Positions 41,843 through 52,896 are shown, numbered from the stretch's first letter. The stretch is 64,000 nucleotides of DNA from Nocardia fusca NBRC 14340 (GCF_001618425.1 NZ_BDCU01000017.1:124001-188000); one strand, 5' to 3'. Notes: a model not told the origin generated them from the sequence alone. A program made the numbers and translations.

Positions 41843-43304
41843 TGTCCAGGATCCCGCTCTCCAACGCCAATTCGATGTTCTGCAGATGTTCGGAATAGCT
41901 CTGGGTGAACAGGGTGGTCCCCTCTTTGTCGACCGTCACGAAGTACAGCCACGTCCCGGGCTCGGGTTCCTCCATGGCCTCCAGCGCCGCGATCGAGGGC
42001 GAGGAGATCGGGGTCGCGGGCAACCCGGGCATGGCGTAGGTGTTCCACGGGGTGGTCTGCCCGCGGTCGGCGTCGGTGGTCGCCACCTCGGTCTTGTCGA
42101 GTGCGTAGTTGACGGTGGAATCGAACTGCAGCGGCTGGTCGATCTCCAACCGGTTCACGATCACCCGGGCCACCTTGCTCATATCCTGCGGCAGCGCTTC
42201 GCGTTCCACGAGGGAGGCACCGATCAACGTTTCGTACGGGCTGAGCCCGTTGACCCGGCCGGATTCCAGAAGTCCGGTGGACTCGTAGCTGCGGGCGCTC
42301 TCGGTCACCAGCTGCCGCAGGATGTCCAGCGCGGAACCGCTCGGATCGAAATCCCAGCTACCGGCGGCGATCAGGCCCTCGAGCTGGCGGGCACGGTCGG
42401 GCACCGTGCGGACCGACTCGACCGCCCATTCCGGGACACCGAGCGCGGCCAGATCGGTGGTGGCGCCGGCCTGCTCCAGTTGTTCGTAGGTGACACAGCG
42501 GCGTTCGGGTTCTGCACCCACACAGCTGGCGGCGGCGATCTTGGTGTAGATGCCCTCCTTGCGCGCGCCGGTATTCACATCGTGCTGATCGTGCAGCTGC
42601 CGGCCTTCGGAGACGACGACATTGCCGACCCGCGATCCGGGCGCGACGAGCGCCGCGACCGCGTCCGCGGCCGGACTGTGTACCGGGATCGCGTAGTAGC
42701 CGGGCTGGAGCGAATTCATCCCCTCGTTCTGCACGGCGGCCTCGTAGAAGGCGGCGGAACTTGCGACGATTCCCGCTTCCGCCATCGTCGAAGCGATCTC
42801 GGTGGCGGTATCGCCGGATTTCACCTGGACCACCACGGGCGCACCGGCGGGACCGGCGAAATCCTCGGCCGGGGTGTAGCGATTGATTAGCTTGTACACC
42901 CCCGCGCCGACGACCAGCACCAGCAGGACCGCGGCGGCCACCCAGATCAGCCGGCGGCGGCCGCCCTCCTGTTTACGGGCGGCTTTCCGCGCCGCCGCGC
43001 GGCCCCCACGAGCGGGCGCGGTCCGCGCACCGGCGCGGCGTCGGGGCCGCGGCCGCGGCTCGGGTTCGGGCTCGTCATCGTCGTCGTACTCGTCTTCGTC
43101 GACATAGCGGGGAATGACGGCGGTGTCGTCGTCCTCGTAGGGGTCCCAGCCGTCCTCGGGCTCGTCGTCCCAGTCCGGCTCGTCGGCCACCGGCGTGGCG
43201 GAGGCCCGGCGGGACCGCTCCCAGGCCTTGTCGTCACGACGATATCGCCGCTCGGCCTCACGCTGCCGGAATTGCGCCTCCGCCCGCGCCCATCGATCCG
43301 TCAT
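41832..43304 (-). CDS. mltG: Endolytic peptidoglycan transglycosylase MltG
   Basis: A 490-residue, single-pass membrane enzyme that cuts glycan strands and helps terminate their growth. The N-terminal ~118 residues are cytoplasmic and highly charged, with an acidic stretch (41-82, Asp/Glu/Pro) and then a basic stretch (84-118). One transmembrane helix follows (about 119-137, [17 protein letters not shown]). Outside it is a LysM-like domain ([17 protein letters not shown]) and the YceG catalytic domain with the essential Glu in [10 protein letters not shown] and [20 protein letters not shown]. It overlaps the ruvX stop by 4 nt and aroE by 11 nt. Confidence 0.93.
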   Translation of the reverse strand: MTDRWARAEAQFRQREAERRYRRDDKAWERSRRASATPVADEPDWDDEPEDGWDPYEDDDTAVIPRYVDEDEYDDDDEPEPEPRPRPRRRAGARTAPARGGRAAARKAARKQEGGRRRLIWVAAAVLLVLVVGAGVYKLINRYTPAEDFAGPAGAPVVVQVKSGDTATEIASTMAEAGIVASSAAFYEAAVQNEGMNSLQPGYYAIPVHSPAADAVAALVAPGSRVGNVVVSEGRQLHDQHDVNTGARKEGIYTKIAAASCVGAEPERRCVTYEQLEQAGATTDLAALGVPEWAVESVRTVPDRARQLEGLIAAGSWDFDPSGSALDILRQLVTESARSYESTGLLESGRVNGLSPYETLIGASLVEREALPQDMSKVARVIVNRLEIDQPLQFDSTVNYALDKTEVATTDADRGQTTPWNTYAMPGLPATPISSPSIAALEAMEEPEPGTWLYFVTVDKEGTTLFTQSYSEHLQNIELALESGILDSGR

Positions 43305-43894
43305 TCATCGTCTCCGGACAACGCGGTACGTGCCGCGTCCTCGGCCGACCTCATCACAGAACTCCGTTCGTCCAACCAGCTCTGCAGGATCGACACAGCA
43401 GCAGCCTGGTCGATCACCTGCCGCTGTCCGCGCGCTCGAACACCACTGTCCCGCAGAGCGCGTGCAGCAGACACCGTAGTCAAACGTTCGTCGGAAAGCC
43501 GGATCGGCAGTTCGGGCAGCGAGTCGCGCAATCTTCCGGCGAACTCCGTTGCCATACGCGCCGAGGTCCCCTTCTCGCCGCGCAGCGTGCGGGGCAACCC
43601 GACGATGATCTCCACCGCCTCGTACTCGTCCGCGATCGCCGCGATCCGCGCGATATCCGCGCCCGGCCCGGGCGCGGAACCGCCGCCGCGGGCAGCCCGC
43701 GGCCGGCCGGAGCGCCGGGAGCCGGTATCGCGGGGCACGGTCTCCACCGGGGTCGCGAGGATCCCGTCGGGGTCACTCGCGGCGACCCCGATCCGCACAC
43801 TGCCCACATCGATGCCCAGCCGCCTGCCCCGGCCCGGATCCGTGGCAGGATCGGGCCGGTCGACGGGAGGGTCGTCCAGCGAGCCCACCGTCAT
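43301..43894 (-). CDS. ruvX: Holliday junction resolvase RuvX/YqgF
   Basis: A 197-residue RNase H-like nuclease. The core begins [19 protein letters not shown] with the first catalytic Asp; [19 protein letters not shown] follows; the second acidic site is in [12 protein letters not shown], and the last in [18 protein letters not shown]. Family work points to pre-16S rRNA end processing and possibly Holliday junctions. Compared with typical YqgF (about 140 residues), it has an N-terminal leader and a Gly/Arg-rich insertion ([13 protein letters not shown]) as in mycobacteria. Overlaps alaS by 1 nt and mltG by 4 nt. Confidence 0.93.
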   Translation of the reverse strand: MTVGSLDDPPVDRPDPATDPGRGRRLGIDVGSVRIGVAASDPDGILATPVETVPRDTGSRRSGRPRAARGGGSAPGPGADIARIAAIADEYEAVEIIVGLPRTLRGEKGTSARMATEFAGRLRDSLPELPIRLSDERLTTVSAARALRDSGVRARGQRQVIDQAAAVSILQSWLDERSSVMRSAEDAARTALSGDDE

Positions 43895-46572
43895 CAGCCG
43901 GCGTGCGCGCCGATGTAATCGCGTACCGCCGCCAGGCCCGCGTCGATACCGGACGGGTCCGAGCCCGCGCCCTGCGCCATCTCCGGCTTGCCGCCGCCGC
44001 GGCCGGAGATCCGCGGCCCGAAGACGGCCACCAGATCACCGGCGGCGAAGCCCAGCGCCTGGGCGGGCTTGTTCACCGTCACCACGAACGGCACCTTGCC
44101 CTCGTTATTTCCGAGCAACACCACGACGGCGGGGGCGGAACCCAGCCGGCCACGGATATCGGTGGCCAGCGTACGCAGATCACCCGCCGATACTCCGGCC
44201 GGCGCGGCGGCCGCGACCAGCAGCACGTCCCCGAGCCGTTCGGCGGCATCGGCATAGGAACCCGCCGACGACAGCACGGCCGCGATCTTGCTCCGCTCGA
44301 GTTCCTTCTCCGCGGCGCGGAGCCGGTCCACCAGCTGCTCGACCCGCCCCGGTACCTCGTCCGAGGGCACCTTCAGCATCGAGGCGACCCCGGCCAGCAA
44401 CGCGCGCTCCTTGGCCAGATATTGGTAGGAGTCGAGCCCGACGAACGCCTCCACCCGGCGTACGCCCGAGCCCACCGACGACTCGCCGAGCAGGGTGATC
44501 GGGCCGATCTGCGAGGAGTGACCCACGTGGGTGCCACCGCAGAGCTCCATGGAGAACGGCCCGCCGATCTCGACCACGCGGACCCGGTCGCCGTAGTTCT
44601 CCCCGAACAGCGCCAGCGCGCCCATTTCCTTGGCCTTGGGCAGATCGGTGACGAAGGTGTTCACCGGGAAGTCCGCGCCGACGCCGTCGTTGGACACCGC
44701 CTCGATATCGGCCTTCTGCTGCTCGCTGAGCTGCCCCTGCCAGTTGAAATCGAACCGCAGGTAGCCCGGTTTGTTGAGCGAACCGGCCTGGACCGCGTTC
44801 GGTCCCAGCACCTGGCGCAGTGCCGCGTGCACCATATGGGTACCGGAATGTCCCTGGGTGGCGCCGCGCCGCCAGGCCGGATCGACCTGGGCCAACACCA
44901 CATCACCCTCGGTGATCTGTCCCTGTTCGACGGTGCACCGATGCACCCAGAGCTTCTTCGCGATCTTCTGCACATCGTTGACGACGAGTTTCGTCCCCGC
45001 CGCGGTGATCGTGCCGCGGTCGGCGATCTGACCACCGGATTCCGCGTAGAGCGGACTACGGTCCAGGATCACCTCGATATCGGTGCCCGCCGGCGCGGTC
45101 GGCACCCGGACTCCCTCGGAGATCAGGGCCAGTACATGGGCCTCGGAGGTCAGCTCGTCGAAACCGGTGAACTCCGTATCGCCGCGATCGACCAGTTCCT
45201 TGTACACCGACAGGTCGGCGTGCGCGTGCTTGCGGGCGTGCGCGTCCTCTTTCGCCCGCCGCCGCTGTTCGGCCATGAGCGTGCGGAACCCGTCCTCGTC
45301 CACCGAGAGGCCGGCTTCCGCGGCCATCTCCAGGGTCAGGTCGATCGGGAAACCGTAGGTGTCGTGCAGGGTGAAGGCGTCGGCGCCGGAGATGGTGCCG
45401 GTACCGCCGCGCGAGGTCGCCGCCTTGACCTGCTCCGCCGTTTCGTCGAACAGCTTCGAACCCGTGCTCAGGGTCTTACGGAACGCCGTCTCCTCGCCGA
45501 CCGCGACGGTTTCGATCCGCGTGTAGTCGGTGGACAGCTCGGGATAGGAAGGCGCCATGAGCTTGCTCACGACCCGCATGAACTCGCTCATCACCGGCTG
45601 TTCGGCGCCGAGCAGCCGGGCCGAGCGAACGATCCGGCGCAGCAACCGGCGCAGCACGTAGCCGCGGCCGTCGTTGCCGGGGTTGACGCCGTCGGCGATC
45701 AGCATGGCCGAAGTGCGCGCATGGTCGGCGATCACCCGGAACCGGACGTCGTCGGCGTGTTCGACACCGTAGGAGCGGCCGGTCAGTTCCTCGGCCTTGT
45801 CGATGATCGGACGCAGCAGATCGGTTTCGTAGACGTTGTCGACGCCCTGCAACAGCAGTGCGATGCGCTCGACGCCCATACCGGTATCGATGTTCTTCTT
45901 CGGCAGCACGCCCACCGGCGGAAAACCCAGCTTCGGGCTGTCCTCGCCGCGGATGTCCTGCATGAAGACCAGGTTCCAGATCTCCAGGTAGCGGTCCTCG
46001 TCGGCGACGGGGCCGCCGTCGCGGCCGTACTCGGGCCCGCGGTCGTAGTAGATCTCCGAACAGGGCCCGCCGGGACCGGGCACGCCCATATCCCAGTAGT
46101 TGTCCTTACCGTCGCGGAACTGGATCCGCTCCTCGGGGATACCGGCCACCCGGCGCCAGATCTCGGCGGCCTCGGGGTCGTCCTGGTACGCGGTGACCCA
46201 GATACGCTCCGGGTCGAATCCGTACCCGCCGTCCTCCTGTGCGTTGGTGATCAGCTCCCAGGCGAAGCGGATGGCGCCTTCCTTGAAGTAGTCGCCGAAC
46301 GAGAAATTACCCGCCATCTGGAAGAACGTATTGTGCCGAGTGGTGATGCCGACTTCCTCGATATCACCGGTGCGCACACATTTCTGCACGCTGGTCGCGC
46401 GCGGGAACGGCGGCGTCTGCTGACCGAGGAAATACGGCTTGAACTGCACCATGCCCGCGTTCACGAACAGCAGGTTCGGGTCGTCGAGAATCAGCGATGC
46501 ACTGGACACCTCTGTATGCCCGGCACTAACGAAATGGTCCAGGAACCGCCGTCTGATCTCGTGGGTCTGCAC
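43894..46572 (-). CDS. alaS: Alanine-tRNA ligase
   Basis: An 892-residue class II synthetase with its own editing activity. The N-terminal catalytic core starts [20 protein letters not shown] and includes the [15 protein letters not shown] and [11 protein letters not shown] segments. The editing domain has the zinc ligands of the H-x3-H motif in [12 protein letters not shown] and the C-x3-H motif in [12 protein letters not shown]. The C-terminal coiled coil and DHHA1 domain ([25 protein letters not shown]) complete it. It starts with GTG. alaS-ruvX-mltG-aroE is one overlapping operon. Confidence 0.97.
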   Translation of the reverse strand: MQTHEIRRRFLDHFVSAGHTEVSSASLILDDPNLLFVNAGMVQFKPYFLGQQTPPFPRATSVQKCVRTGDIEEVGITTRHNTFFQMAGNFSFGDYFKEGAIRFAWELITNAQEDGGYGFDPERIWVTAYQDDPEAAEIWRRVAGIPEERIQFRDGKDNYWDMGVPGPGGPCSEIYYDRGPEYGRDGGPVADEDRYLEIWNLVFMQDIRGEDSPKLGFPPVGVLPKKNIDTGMGVERIALLLQGVDNVYETDLLRPIIDKAEELTGRSYGVEHADDVRFRVIADHARTSAMLIADGVNPGNDGRGYVLRRLLRRIVRSARLLGAEQPVMSEFMRVVSKLMAPSYPELSTDYTRIETVAVGEETAFRKTLSTGSKLFDETAEQVKAATSRGGTGTISGADAFTLHDTYGFPIDLTLEMAAEAGLSVDEDGFRTLMAEQRRRAKEDAHARKHAHADLSVYKELVDRGDTEFTGFDELTSEAHVLALISEGVRVPTAPAGTDIEVILDRSPLYAESGGQIADRGTITAAGTKLVVNDVQKIAKKLWVHRCTVEQGQITEGDVVLAQVDPAWRRGATQGHSGTHMVHAALRQVLGPNAVQAGSLNKPGYLRFDFNWQGQLSEQQKADIEAVSNDGVGADFPVNTFVTDLPKAKEMGALALFGENYGDRVRVVEIGGPFSMELCGGTHVGHSSQIGPITLLGESSVGSGVRRVEAFVGLDSYQYLAKERALLAGVASMLKVPSDEVPGRVEQLVDRLRAAEKELERSKIAAVLSSAGSYADAAERLGDVLLVAAAAPAGVSAGDLRTLATDIRGRLGSAPAVVVLLGNNEGKVPFVVTVNKPAQALGFAAGDLVAVFGPRISGRGGGKPEMAQGAGSDPSGIDAGLAAVRDYIGAHAG

Positions 46573-46608
46573 GAATATCCAGCCTACCGGTGCCGCGCAC
46601 CCGAATTA

Positions 46609-47985
46609 TCACCGAGCCGGGTTTCCTGGGCGCAGACCGCGCACGATCCGGCGCAGCGTGCTGACCCGGGGCCCGACCGCCCGCTCGTGACCGTGGTCGG
46701 TGGGGTGGTAGTAGTCCACCCCCACGAGTTCGTCCGGCGGGTACTGCTGGGCGAGGACCCCGTCCGGGTCGTCGTGCGGGTAGCGGTAGCCCTGGGCGTT
46801 GCCGAGCCGCTCCGCGCCCGCGTAATGCCCGTCTCGCAGATGCGGGGGCACCGTGCCCGCCTTCCCGGCGGCCACATCGGCCATGGCCGCGCCGATGGCC
46901 GCGACCACCGCGCCCGATTTCGGCGCGGTCGCCAGATGGATGGTGGCCTGCGCCAGCGCCAGCCGGGCCTCCGGTAACCCGACCAGCTGCACCACCTGAG
47001 CCGCCGCGGTCGCGGTCTGCAGCGCGGTCGGGTCGGCCATACCGATGTCCTCGCTGGCGTGGATCATCAGGCGGCGGGCGATGAAGCGCGGATCCTCCCC
47101 CGCGGTCAGCATGCGGGCCAGATAGTGCAGCGCCGCGTCCACATCGGAGCCGCGGATCGATTTGATGAACGCGCTGATCACGTCGTAGTGCTGGTCACCG
47201 GCCCGGTCGTACCGGACGGCCGCCTTGTCGATACTGGCGGCCACCAGGTCGAGATCCACCGTCCCGTCCAGCGAGGATTCCGCCGAGGCCTCCAGCGCGG
47301 TGAGGGCCCGCCGGGCATCGCCACCGGCGATCCGCACGATGTGGTCGAGGGCCTCGCCGGTCACCGTGTACTGCCCGTCCAGACCACGCGGATCGGCGAT
47401 GGCCCGGGTGAGCACGGCCCGGATATCGTCGGACCCGAGCGAATGCAGTTGCAGCACCAGCGATCGCGACAGCAGCGGCGCGACCACCGAGAACGACGGA
47501 TTCTCCGTGGTCGCGCCGACCAGCAGCACGATGCGGTTCTCCACCGCGGCCAGCAGCGCGTCCTGCTGGGTTTTGGAGAAGCGGTGGACCTCGTCGATGA
47601 ACAGCACGGTCTGTTCGCCCGCGGTGAGCCGCCGACGCGAGATGTCGATGACCGCCCGCACCTCCTTGACGCCGGCGGACAGGGCCGACAGGGCCTCGAA
47701 CCGGCGCCCGGTGGCATACGAGATCAGCGATGCGAGCGTCGTCTTCCCGGTACCGGGCGGCCCGTACAGCAGAACCGACGCCGCACCCGACCCCTCCACC
47801 AACCGCCGCAGCGGCGAACCGGGGCCCAGCAGATGCTGCTGCCCGACGACCTCGTCGAGCGAGGCGGGCCGCATCCGCACCGCGAGCGGAGCGCGCGCCC
47901 CACCGTCCCGTGCGGCCTCACCCGCGAAGGCGATATCCGGTGCGCCCGCCCCCGCACCGGGCATATCGAACAGACCGTCACTCAT
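46609..47985 (-). CDS. rarA: Replication-associated recombination protein A (RarA/MgsA), AAA ATPase
   Basis: A 458-residue clamp-loader-like ATPase acting at stalled forks. The leader contains [20 protein letters not shown]; Walker A is [13 protein letters not shown]; Walker B is [15 protein letters not shown]; sensor 1 is [24 protein letters not shown] is sensor 2. The C-terminal tetramerisation part contains [20 protein letters not shown] and [20 protein letters not shown]. The ATG at 47985 matches family length; the frame is open upstream to 48327 through palindromic DNA and should be ignored. It follows alaS by 36 bp on the same strand in the order rarA-alaS. Confidence 0.94.
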   Translation of the reverse strand: MSDGLFDMPGAGAGAPDIAFAGEAARDGGARAPLAVRMRPASLDEVVGQQHLLGPGSPLRRLVEGSGAASVLLYGPPGTGKTTLASLISYATGRRFEALSALSAGVKEVRAVIDISRRRLTAGEQTVLFIDEVHRFSKTQQDALLAAVENRIVLLVGATTENPSFSVVAPLLSRSLVLQLHSLGSDDIRAVLTRAIADPRGLDGQYTVTGEALDHIVRIAGGDARRALTALEASAESSLDGTVDLDLVAASIDKAAVRYDRAGDQHYDVISAFIKSIRGSDVDAALHYLARMLTAGEDPRFIARRLMIHASEDIGMADPTALQTATAAAQVVQLVGLPEARLALAQATIHLATAPKSGAVVAAIGAAMADVAAGKAGTVPPHLRDGHYAGAERLGNAQGYRYPHDDPDGVLAQQYPPDELVGVDYYHPTDHGHERAVGPRVSTLRRIVRGLRPGNPAR

Positions 47986-48150
47986 TCCTGCGACGGTACC
48001 GCCCACCGCCGACACCAAGTCGGGGCCCAGCCTCCGGAGCCCGCACCGGCCGCCTCTCGACTCGTCATACGAGAGGTGCGTTGGTTGCCAAGGTAGGAGG
48101 TGAACTTGCTCGCCAAGGTGCTGTGTTTTTGGGCGCGCTGGCGCGCGCGA

Positions 48151-48281
48151 GGTTGAGGCCCCCTTGGTCTCGCCGTTTCGGCCTCGAGACTCGCGGCTTC
48201 GCCGCATGCGATGTGCGGTGGGCCGTCCATAGAGTGCGACCTTTGAGCACCTTCGGCCGAGGGGCGAGACGGGCCTCAACC
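48151..48281. repeat. Long imperfect palindrome A (131 bp), related to element B
   Basis: Outer arms GGTTGAGGCCC (48151-48161) and GGGCCTCAACC (48271-48281) pair perfectly. Next arms GTCTCGCC (48167-48174)/GGCGAGAC (48263-48270) and TCGGCC (48178-48183)/GGCCGA (48255-48260) also pair. The interior holds the small hairpin GCGGC-TTC-GCCGC (48193-48205). The stretch GGCCTCGAGACTCGCG at 48180-48195 recurs, in opposite orientation, in element B. No coding sense is apparent. Confidence 0.75.
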
Positions 48282-48434
48282 CTTGGAGGTGTCTCGCAAA
48301 ACTCGACACATGCGGTTGCGTCGGCATTCGATGGCCGGATCGGATGCCGACTCGACCGCCCGGCCGACCTGGCGTCTCATCGTTTCACGAACTAGCAGCT
48401 CCCACTCGGCGCCGAGTTCAGCGAGGCCCACAAA

Positions 48435-48529
48435 GGGTCGAGGCCCGTCCCGCCGTTCAGGCCTCGAAGCGCATGCGCGAAGCGCGAGTCTCGAGGCCCG
48501 AACGGCGGGACCTTCGGGGGCCTCGACCC
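48435..48529. repeat. Long imperfect palindrome B (95 bp), related to element A
   Basis: Outer arms GGGTCGAGGCCC (48435-48446) and GGGCCTCGACCC (48518-48529), then GTCCCGCCGTTC (48447-48458)/GAACGGCGGGAC (48500-48511), then GGCCTCGA (48460-48467)/TCGAGGCC (48491-48498): 32 paired positions, broken only by one mismatch and a small asymmetric gap. The centre holds the perfect palindrome GCGCATGCGC (48469-48478). Its reverse complement matches element A's core (GGCCTCGAGACTCGCG, then CTTCG and CGCATGCG). It resembles dispersed extragenic palindromes or small non-autonomous elements. Confidence 0.75.
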
Positions 48530-48530
48530 C

Positions 48531-48549
48531 GCGGCGCCGAAGGCGCCGC
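48531..48549 (-). terminator. Hairpin downstream of the phosphotransferase-like gene
   Basis: GCGGCGCC-GAA-GGCGCCGC is a perfect 8-bp stem with a 3-nt loop, 13 bp past the stop of the minus-strand gene ending at 48563. It is the natural terminator for that gene; no U-run follows. The rest of the 47986-48562 gap (outside elements A and B) shows no gene. Confidence 0.6.
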
Positions 48550-48562
48550 AAATAAACACAGC

Positions 48563-49729
48563 TCAGCTGAAGTGTTCGTCGAGCACGGCGCAGACGGCTT
48601 CGGCGAAATCACCGACGGCGTCGTTGCCGAGGCACCGTGCGTCCTCGGCCAGACCGGCCCACCGGTTGAGCAGCGCGTCCGAGCGCGGCACCGACAGGCC
48701 GTGTTCGCGGGCGACGGCGATGCGCGCGTGATCGGCCGGCAGGAACCAGTAGGTGCTCAGCCACACCCAGATCAGCCGGGCTTCGAGGATCTTGTCCGCG
48801 AGCAGCGCATCGTCGGCGAGGGCCGGCCAGACGCCGACCACTTCGGCACGCCAGGCCTCCACCATCTGCAGGGCGCGTTCGCGGGAGAGTTCGATATCGC
48901 AGAGGCATCCGGGGAAGGAGACCAGTGCGTAGGCGATATCGAGGGTGGCGTCCCGGAAGCCGCCCCATTCGTAGTCGAGGATCCGGGCGCCTTCTTCGTT
49001 GAGGATCACATTGTCGGGGCACAGGTCCGACGGGCTGAACGCCCGGAACCGGCCGCCGGTGAACAGGCGCGCGCCGTGCGCGAGCTGTTCACTCACCTCG
49101 TCGGGGACCTCCATACCGAGTTCGCGCCGCAGCAGCGCGGGCATCTCCCCGACCGCGGCCTCGGCCTGCTGGGCGATTCCGTCGACCCGGTGCACGACAT
49201 CGACGCGGCGCAGCAGGGCCACGAAATCGGGTTCGCGGCCCACCGTGGCGGCGTGCATCCGGCCGAGCGCCTGCGCGAACGCCATCATGGCATTGCGGGT
49301 GGCCGGTTCCATTCCGGAGCTCAGCACATCGGTGAGTTTGGTGTTCTCCCCGAGGTCGCTGAGGACGAGCAACCGGTCGGGCAGACTGTGCGCGATGAGA
49401 TAGGCGCCGGGGCGCTCCCCGCGGCTCAGTGCGGTGGTGAACTGGTAGGACACCGCCTCCCGGAGGAAGGCCGAATCGACGCTCGCGACACCCGGGGTGA
49501 CGGTCACGTTCTTCGGATCCGACACCGACCCGCGCACCTGCTTGATGATCAGGGTGCGCGGTAGCGAGAAAGCGTTTTCGGCGACCCGGACGCGGAGGAC
49601 GGTCGTCCGTCCACTGCCGCTGAGTTCGGTGGGGTCGCTCAGCCTCACCGGAGCACCCATTCGCTTTGTGAGCAACTGCTGCGCTGCGGATACGACTTCG
49701 GTGGCTCGTTCGGCCAGTAGTGCAGTCAT
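48563..49729 (-). CDS. Phosphotransferase (APH/choline-kinase-like)
   Basis: A 388-residue protein-kinase-like-fold phosphotransferase. The ATP-binding lobe has the Lys in RTLIIKQV (K63) and the partner Glu in LREAVSY (E91). The catalytic loop is FSPSDLCPDN with D235 and N240, and the metal Asp is D252 in LDYEWGGF. The usual His of the H-x-D motif is Ser here. Substrates in this superfamily range from aminoglycosides to choline and maltose; this one cannot be named. No signal or membrane segment. It is a single gene; a hairpin follows its stop. Confidence 0.82.
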   Translation of the reverse strand: MTALLAERATEVVSAAQQLLTKRMGAPVRLSDPTELSGSGRTTVLRVRVAENAFSLPRTLIIKQVRGSVSDPKNVTVTPGVASVDSAFLREAVSYQFTTALSRGERPGAYLIAHSLPDRLLVLSDLGENTKLTDVLSSGMEPATRNAMMAFAQALGRMHAATVGREPDFVALLRRVDVVHRVDGIAQQAEAAVGEMPALLRRELGMEVPDEVSEQLAHGARLFTGGRFRAFSPSDLCPDNVILNEEGARILDYEWGGFRDATLDIAYALVSFPGCLCDIELSRERALQMVEAWRAEVVGVWPALADDALLADKILEARLIWVWLSTYWFLPADHARIAVAREHGLSVPRSDALLNRWAGLAEDARCLGNDAVGDFAEAVCAVLDEHFS

Positions 49730-49920
49730 CGCATCTCAAGTTACTCGCATTCGGTCACTTCTAGCGAGCGGTTGAACAACCTTTCCGTGTCGTCCGGCGT
49801 GTCCGCCGCGTTCCCCGCCGCGTGACCGGCCTGCTTGACACCGCTGTGCCGGTCGGGTTTTCTCGATCTGAACTGCTGTGCGCCACACCGGAAACCAGCT
49901 GCGTCGAAAGGTATGCCAGC

Positions 49921-50916
49921 GTGACCGACACACCGCGTTCCGCCCCGGCCTCTCCCGGCGATCCGGCAGGTGAGCAGCCCCCCGCCCCCGGCGGCCCGCC
50001 GCCCGCCGCCGCGGCCCAGGGCGGCAGTGCCGTGGTGAGCAGCGACACTCCGCTCCCCGGCGCCCCACCACCGGTGGGCAAACCGCCCGTGACCCGGCAG
50101 GGCACCGTGGACGAAACGCCCGGCGCGCCGCTCGACACCCGACCGGCCGATGCCGCCGGGGCCGGCGCGCCGGGGCCCGCGGGCACCACGGCGCCCGGCG
50201 ATGTCCCCGGTCAGCCGGTGTATGGGCCGGCCGGCACCGGACCGGACCCGAACACCCGGGCCTACGGCTACCAGGCCTACGGCACCGGGATCCCGGGCCG
50301 GCTCGATATCGGCCACGCGCTCAGCTACGGCTTGGAGAAGTTCAAGCTCAATCCGGGGCCGTGGGTCGCGGTCACCTCGCTCGGCCTGATCATCTATCTG
50401 CTGGTCTGTCTGGTCGTCCGGGTGGTGGAGCCGCGTTCGGCGCTCGGCCTGTTCGTGATATTCGCCGCCGTCATGGCCGGGTTGTGGCTGCTGCAGGCCG
50501 CCATGGTGCGGGGTGCGCTGTACGAAACCGACGGTTACCGGCCGGGTTTCGGTTCCTACTTCTATCTGGGCAGTATGGCCAACGCGTTCCTGACCGCGCT
50601 GCTGGCCTTCCTCGCGACCACCCTGGCGTCCGCGCTGTGCCTGCTCCCGGGGATCGCGGTGGGGATCGGGTGTATGTTCTCGCTGCACTTCGCGATCGAA
50701 CAGGGGCAGAGCCCGGTGGAGGCCATCAAGTCCAGCTTCCTGCTGGTGCTGCGGGACCCGGTACGAGTCCTGCTCCTGGTGCTCACGGTGGTTGTGGTGA
50801 CGGTACTCGGCCTGCTGGCCTGCGGGCTCGGCCTGCTGGCGGCCGGCCCGGTGGCGACGATCGCGGTCACCTACGCGTATCGCACGCTCACCGGGGGCCC
50901 GGTTTCACCCGCGTAG
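49921..50916 (+). CDS. Integral membrane protein with Pro/Ala-rich N-terminal domain
   Basis: A 331-residue protein. Residues 1-~120 are a low-complexity Pro/Gly/Ala segment (cytoplasmic or surface-exposed), followed by LDIGHALSYGLEKFKLNPG and at least four hydrophobic blocks: VTSLGLIIYLLVCLVVRVV, SALGLFVIFAAVMAGLWLLQ, NAFLTALLAFLATTLASALC with LLPGIAVGIGCMFSLHF, and LLLVLTVVVVTVLGLLACG with its continuation. 'FAIEQGQSPVEAIKSSF' between them is typical of the DUF975/YIP1-like 'glycerophosphoryl' membrane families. The function is unknown. The GTG at 49921 has GAAAGG upstream; the frame is open from 49822 without support. Confidence 0.8.
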   Translation: MTDTPRSAPASPGDPAGEQPPAPGGPPPAAAAQGGSAVVSSDTPLPGAPPPVGKPPVTRQGTVDETPGAPLDTRPADAAGAGAPGPAGTTAPGDVPGQPVYGPAGTGPDPNTRAYGYQAYGTGIPGRLDIGHALSYGLEKFKLNPGPWVAVTSLGLIIYLLVCLVVRVVEPRSALGLFVIFAAVMAGLWLLQAAMVRGALYETDGYRPGFGSYFYLGSMANAFLTALLAFLATTLASALCLLPGIAVGIGCMFSLHFAIEQGQSPVEAIKSSFLLVLRDPVRVLLLVLTVVVVTVLGLLACGLGLLAAGPVATIAVTYAYRTLTGGPVSPA

Positions 50917-50923
50917 CGGGAGC

Positions 50924-52750
50924 CTAGGCGCTGCCACCCGCCGGGGCCGCGGCCTGCACCGCGCCGTTGCTCTCCGACCCCTTCCCCTTGGGCTGGGATG
51001 CGGCGTCCAGACCGGCTTCCTTGCGCTGCAGGGCGGTGATCGGCGCCGGCGCGTCGGTGAGCGGGTCCACCCCGCCACCGGTCTTCGGGAAGGCGATCAC
51101 CTCGCGGATGGAGTCCAGCCCGGCCAGCAGCGCGACGATCCGATCCCAGCCGAAGGCGATGCCACCGTGCGGTGGGGCGCCGAAGGCGAACGCGTCCAGC
51201 AGGAAGCCGAACTTCTCCTGCGCTTCGGTTTCGCTGATCCCCATCACCTTGAACACGCGCTCCTGCACGTCCTTGCGATGGATGCGGATACTGCCGCCGC
51301 CGATCTCGTTGCCGTTGCAGACGATGTCGTAGGCGTAGGCCAGCGCGGCGCCGGGGTCGGTGTCGAAGGTGTCCAGCGATTCCGGCTTCGGCGAGGTGAA
51401 CGCGTGGTGCACCGCCGTCCAGGCCGAATGCCCGAGCGCTACATCGCCGCTGGCGGTGGCGTCGGCGGCCGGTTCGAACAGCGGCGCGTCCACGATCCAT
51501 ACGAACGACCAGGCGTTCTCGTCGATCAGCCCCACCCGGTGCGCGATCTCGGAGCGGGCCGCCCCCAGTAGTGCCCGCTGCGCCTTCGCCGGTCCGGCGG
51601 CGAAGAACACACAGTCACCCGGCACGGCGCCCACGTGCGCGGCCAGGCCGGCGCGTTCCTCCTCGGTGAGGTTCTTGGCCACCGGCCCGGTGAGGGTCCC
51701 GTCCTCGCCGACCAGTACATAGGCCAGGCCCTTGGCGCCGCGCTGTTTGGCCCAGTCCTGCCAGGCGTCGAGCTGCCGCCGCGGCTGGCTCGCCCCGCCC
51801 GGCATGACGACCGCACCGACATAGGGCGCCTGGAACACCCGGAACGGGGTGTTCGCGAAGTACTCGGTGCATTCGGTGATCTCGACCCCGAAGCGGAGGT
51901 CCGGTTTGTCGCTGCCGAACCGCCGCATCGCCTCGGCATAGGTCATATGCGGGATCGGCGTGGGGATCCGGTAGCCGACGAGGTCCCACAGCGCCACCAG
52001 GATGTCCTCGGCGAGCAGGATGACATCCTCCTGCCGGACGAAGCTCATCTCCAGGTCTAGCTGGGTGAACTCGGGCTGCCGGTCGGCGCGGAAGTCCTCG
52101 TCGCGATAGCAGCGCGCGATCTGGAAGTAGCGTTCGATACCGCCCACCATGAGCAACTGCTTGAACAGCTGCGGGCTCTGCGGCAGGGCGTAGAAGTTAC
52201 CGGGCTGCAGCCGGGCGGGCACCAGGAAGTCGCGGGCACCCTCGGGGGTCGAACGGGTGAGCGTCGGAGTTTCGACCTCGACGAACTCATGCCGTGCCAG
52301 CACCGCGCGGGCGGCGGCGTTCACCTTGGACCGCAGCCGGATGGCATGGGCGGGGCCCTCGCGGCGCAGGTCCAGGTAGCGATACCGGAGCCGGGCCTCC
52401 TCACCGGGCTGTTCGTCGAGCTGGAACGGCAGCGGCGCGCTCTCGTTGAGCACTTCGAGTTCCTTGACATCGACCTCGACCGCACCGGTCGGGAGTTCCG
52501 GGTTCTCGTTGCCCGTGGGCCGCTGTTCCACCACGCCGACGATCCGCACGCAGTATTCCGCCCGCAACCGGTGCGCCTGCTCCGCCGCCGGACCTTCCCG
52601 GAACACGGCCTGCGCCACCCCGGACGCATCACGCAGATCGATGAAGATCACGCCACCGTGGTCACGCCGCCGGGCCACCCAACCGGAGAGGGTAACGGTC
52701 TGACCGGCCTGTTCACTTCGCAATGAACCGGCCAAGTGGGTGCGCAGCAC
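50924..52750 (-). CDS. aspS: Aspartate-tRNA ligase, probably non-discriminating (Asp/Asn)
   Basis: A 608-residue class IIb synthetase of the bacterial type. The OB-fold anticodon domain starts [20 protein letters not shown], followed by the catalytic core ([38 protein letters not shown] as motif 2, [15 protein letters not shown] as motif 3) and the bacterial GAD insertion. His31 (RRRDHGG) is the residue linked with relaxed tRNA choice in other non-discriminating AspRS enzymes; mycobacterial AspRS also charges tRNAAsn. The GTG at 52750 has GAAAGGA upstream. The long open frame upstream is not used. A Ser/Ala/Gly-rich tail ends the protein. Confidence 0.95.
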   Translation of the reverse strand: MLRTHLAGSLRSEQAGQTVTLSGWVARRRDHGGVIFIDLRDASGVAQAVFREGPAAEQAHRLRAEYCVRIVGVVEQRPTGNENPELPTGAVEVDVKELEVLNESAPLPFQLDEQPGEEARLRYRYLDLRREGPAHAIRLRSKVNAAARAVLARHEFVEVETPTLTRSTPEGARDFLVPARLQPGNFYALPQSPQLFKQLLMVGGIERYFQIARCYRDEDFRADRQPEFTQLDLEMSFVRQEDVILLAEDILVALWDLVGYRIPTPIPHMTYAEAMRRFGSDKPDLRFGVEITECTEYFANTPFRVFQAPYVGAVVMPGGASQPRRQLDAWQDWAKQRGAKGLAYVLVGEDGTLTGPVAKNLTEEERAGLAAHVGAVPGDCVFFAAGPAKAQRALLGAARSEIAHRVGLIDENAWSFVWIVDAPLFEPAADATASGDVALGHSAWTAVHHAFTSPKPESLDTFDTDPGAALAYAYDIVCNGNEIGGGSIRIHRKDVQERVFKVMGISETEAQEKFGFLLDAFAFGAPPHGGIAFGWDRIVALLAGLDSIREVIAFPKTGGGVDPLTDAPAPITALQRKEAGLDAASQPKGKGSESNGAVQAAAPAGGSA

Positions 52751-52896
52751 GGTATTCCTTTCGACGGTCGGAGCACACCGGGACGGCCTCCGGATGCGGT
52801 TGCCATCGTAGTGGGCCCCGCCGAGCGGACGTAAACGGATATATTTGCGAGCACCTGAGCACGCCGCGGTGAACACGTTCACAGACGGGATCAGCC

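Noticed and set aside
43903..46977. 1024-codon plus-strand frame opposite alaS
   Set aside because: Antisense shadow of alaS; His/Arg/Gln-rich without motifs.
47986..48562. Possible tRNA or insertion sequence in the palindromic gap
   Set aside because: No cloverleaf with acceptor/T-arm words, no transposase frame, no target-site duplication found; described as palindromic repeats instead.
48610..49564. Plus-strand frame of about 400 codons overlapping the phosphotransferase
   Set aside because: Shadow; it runs through the palindromes and has no motif.
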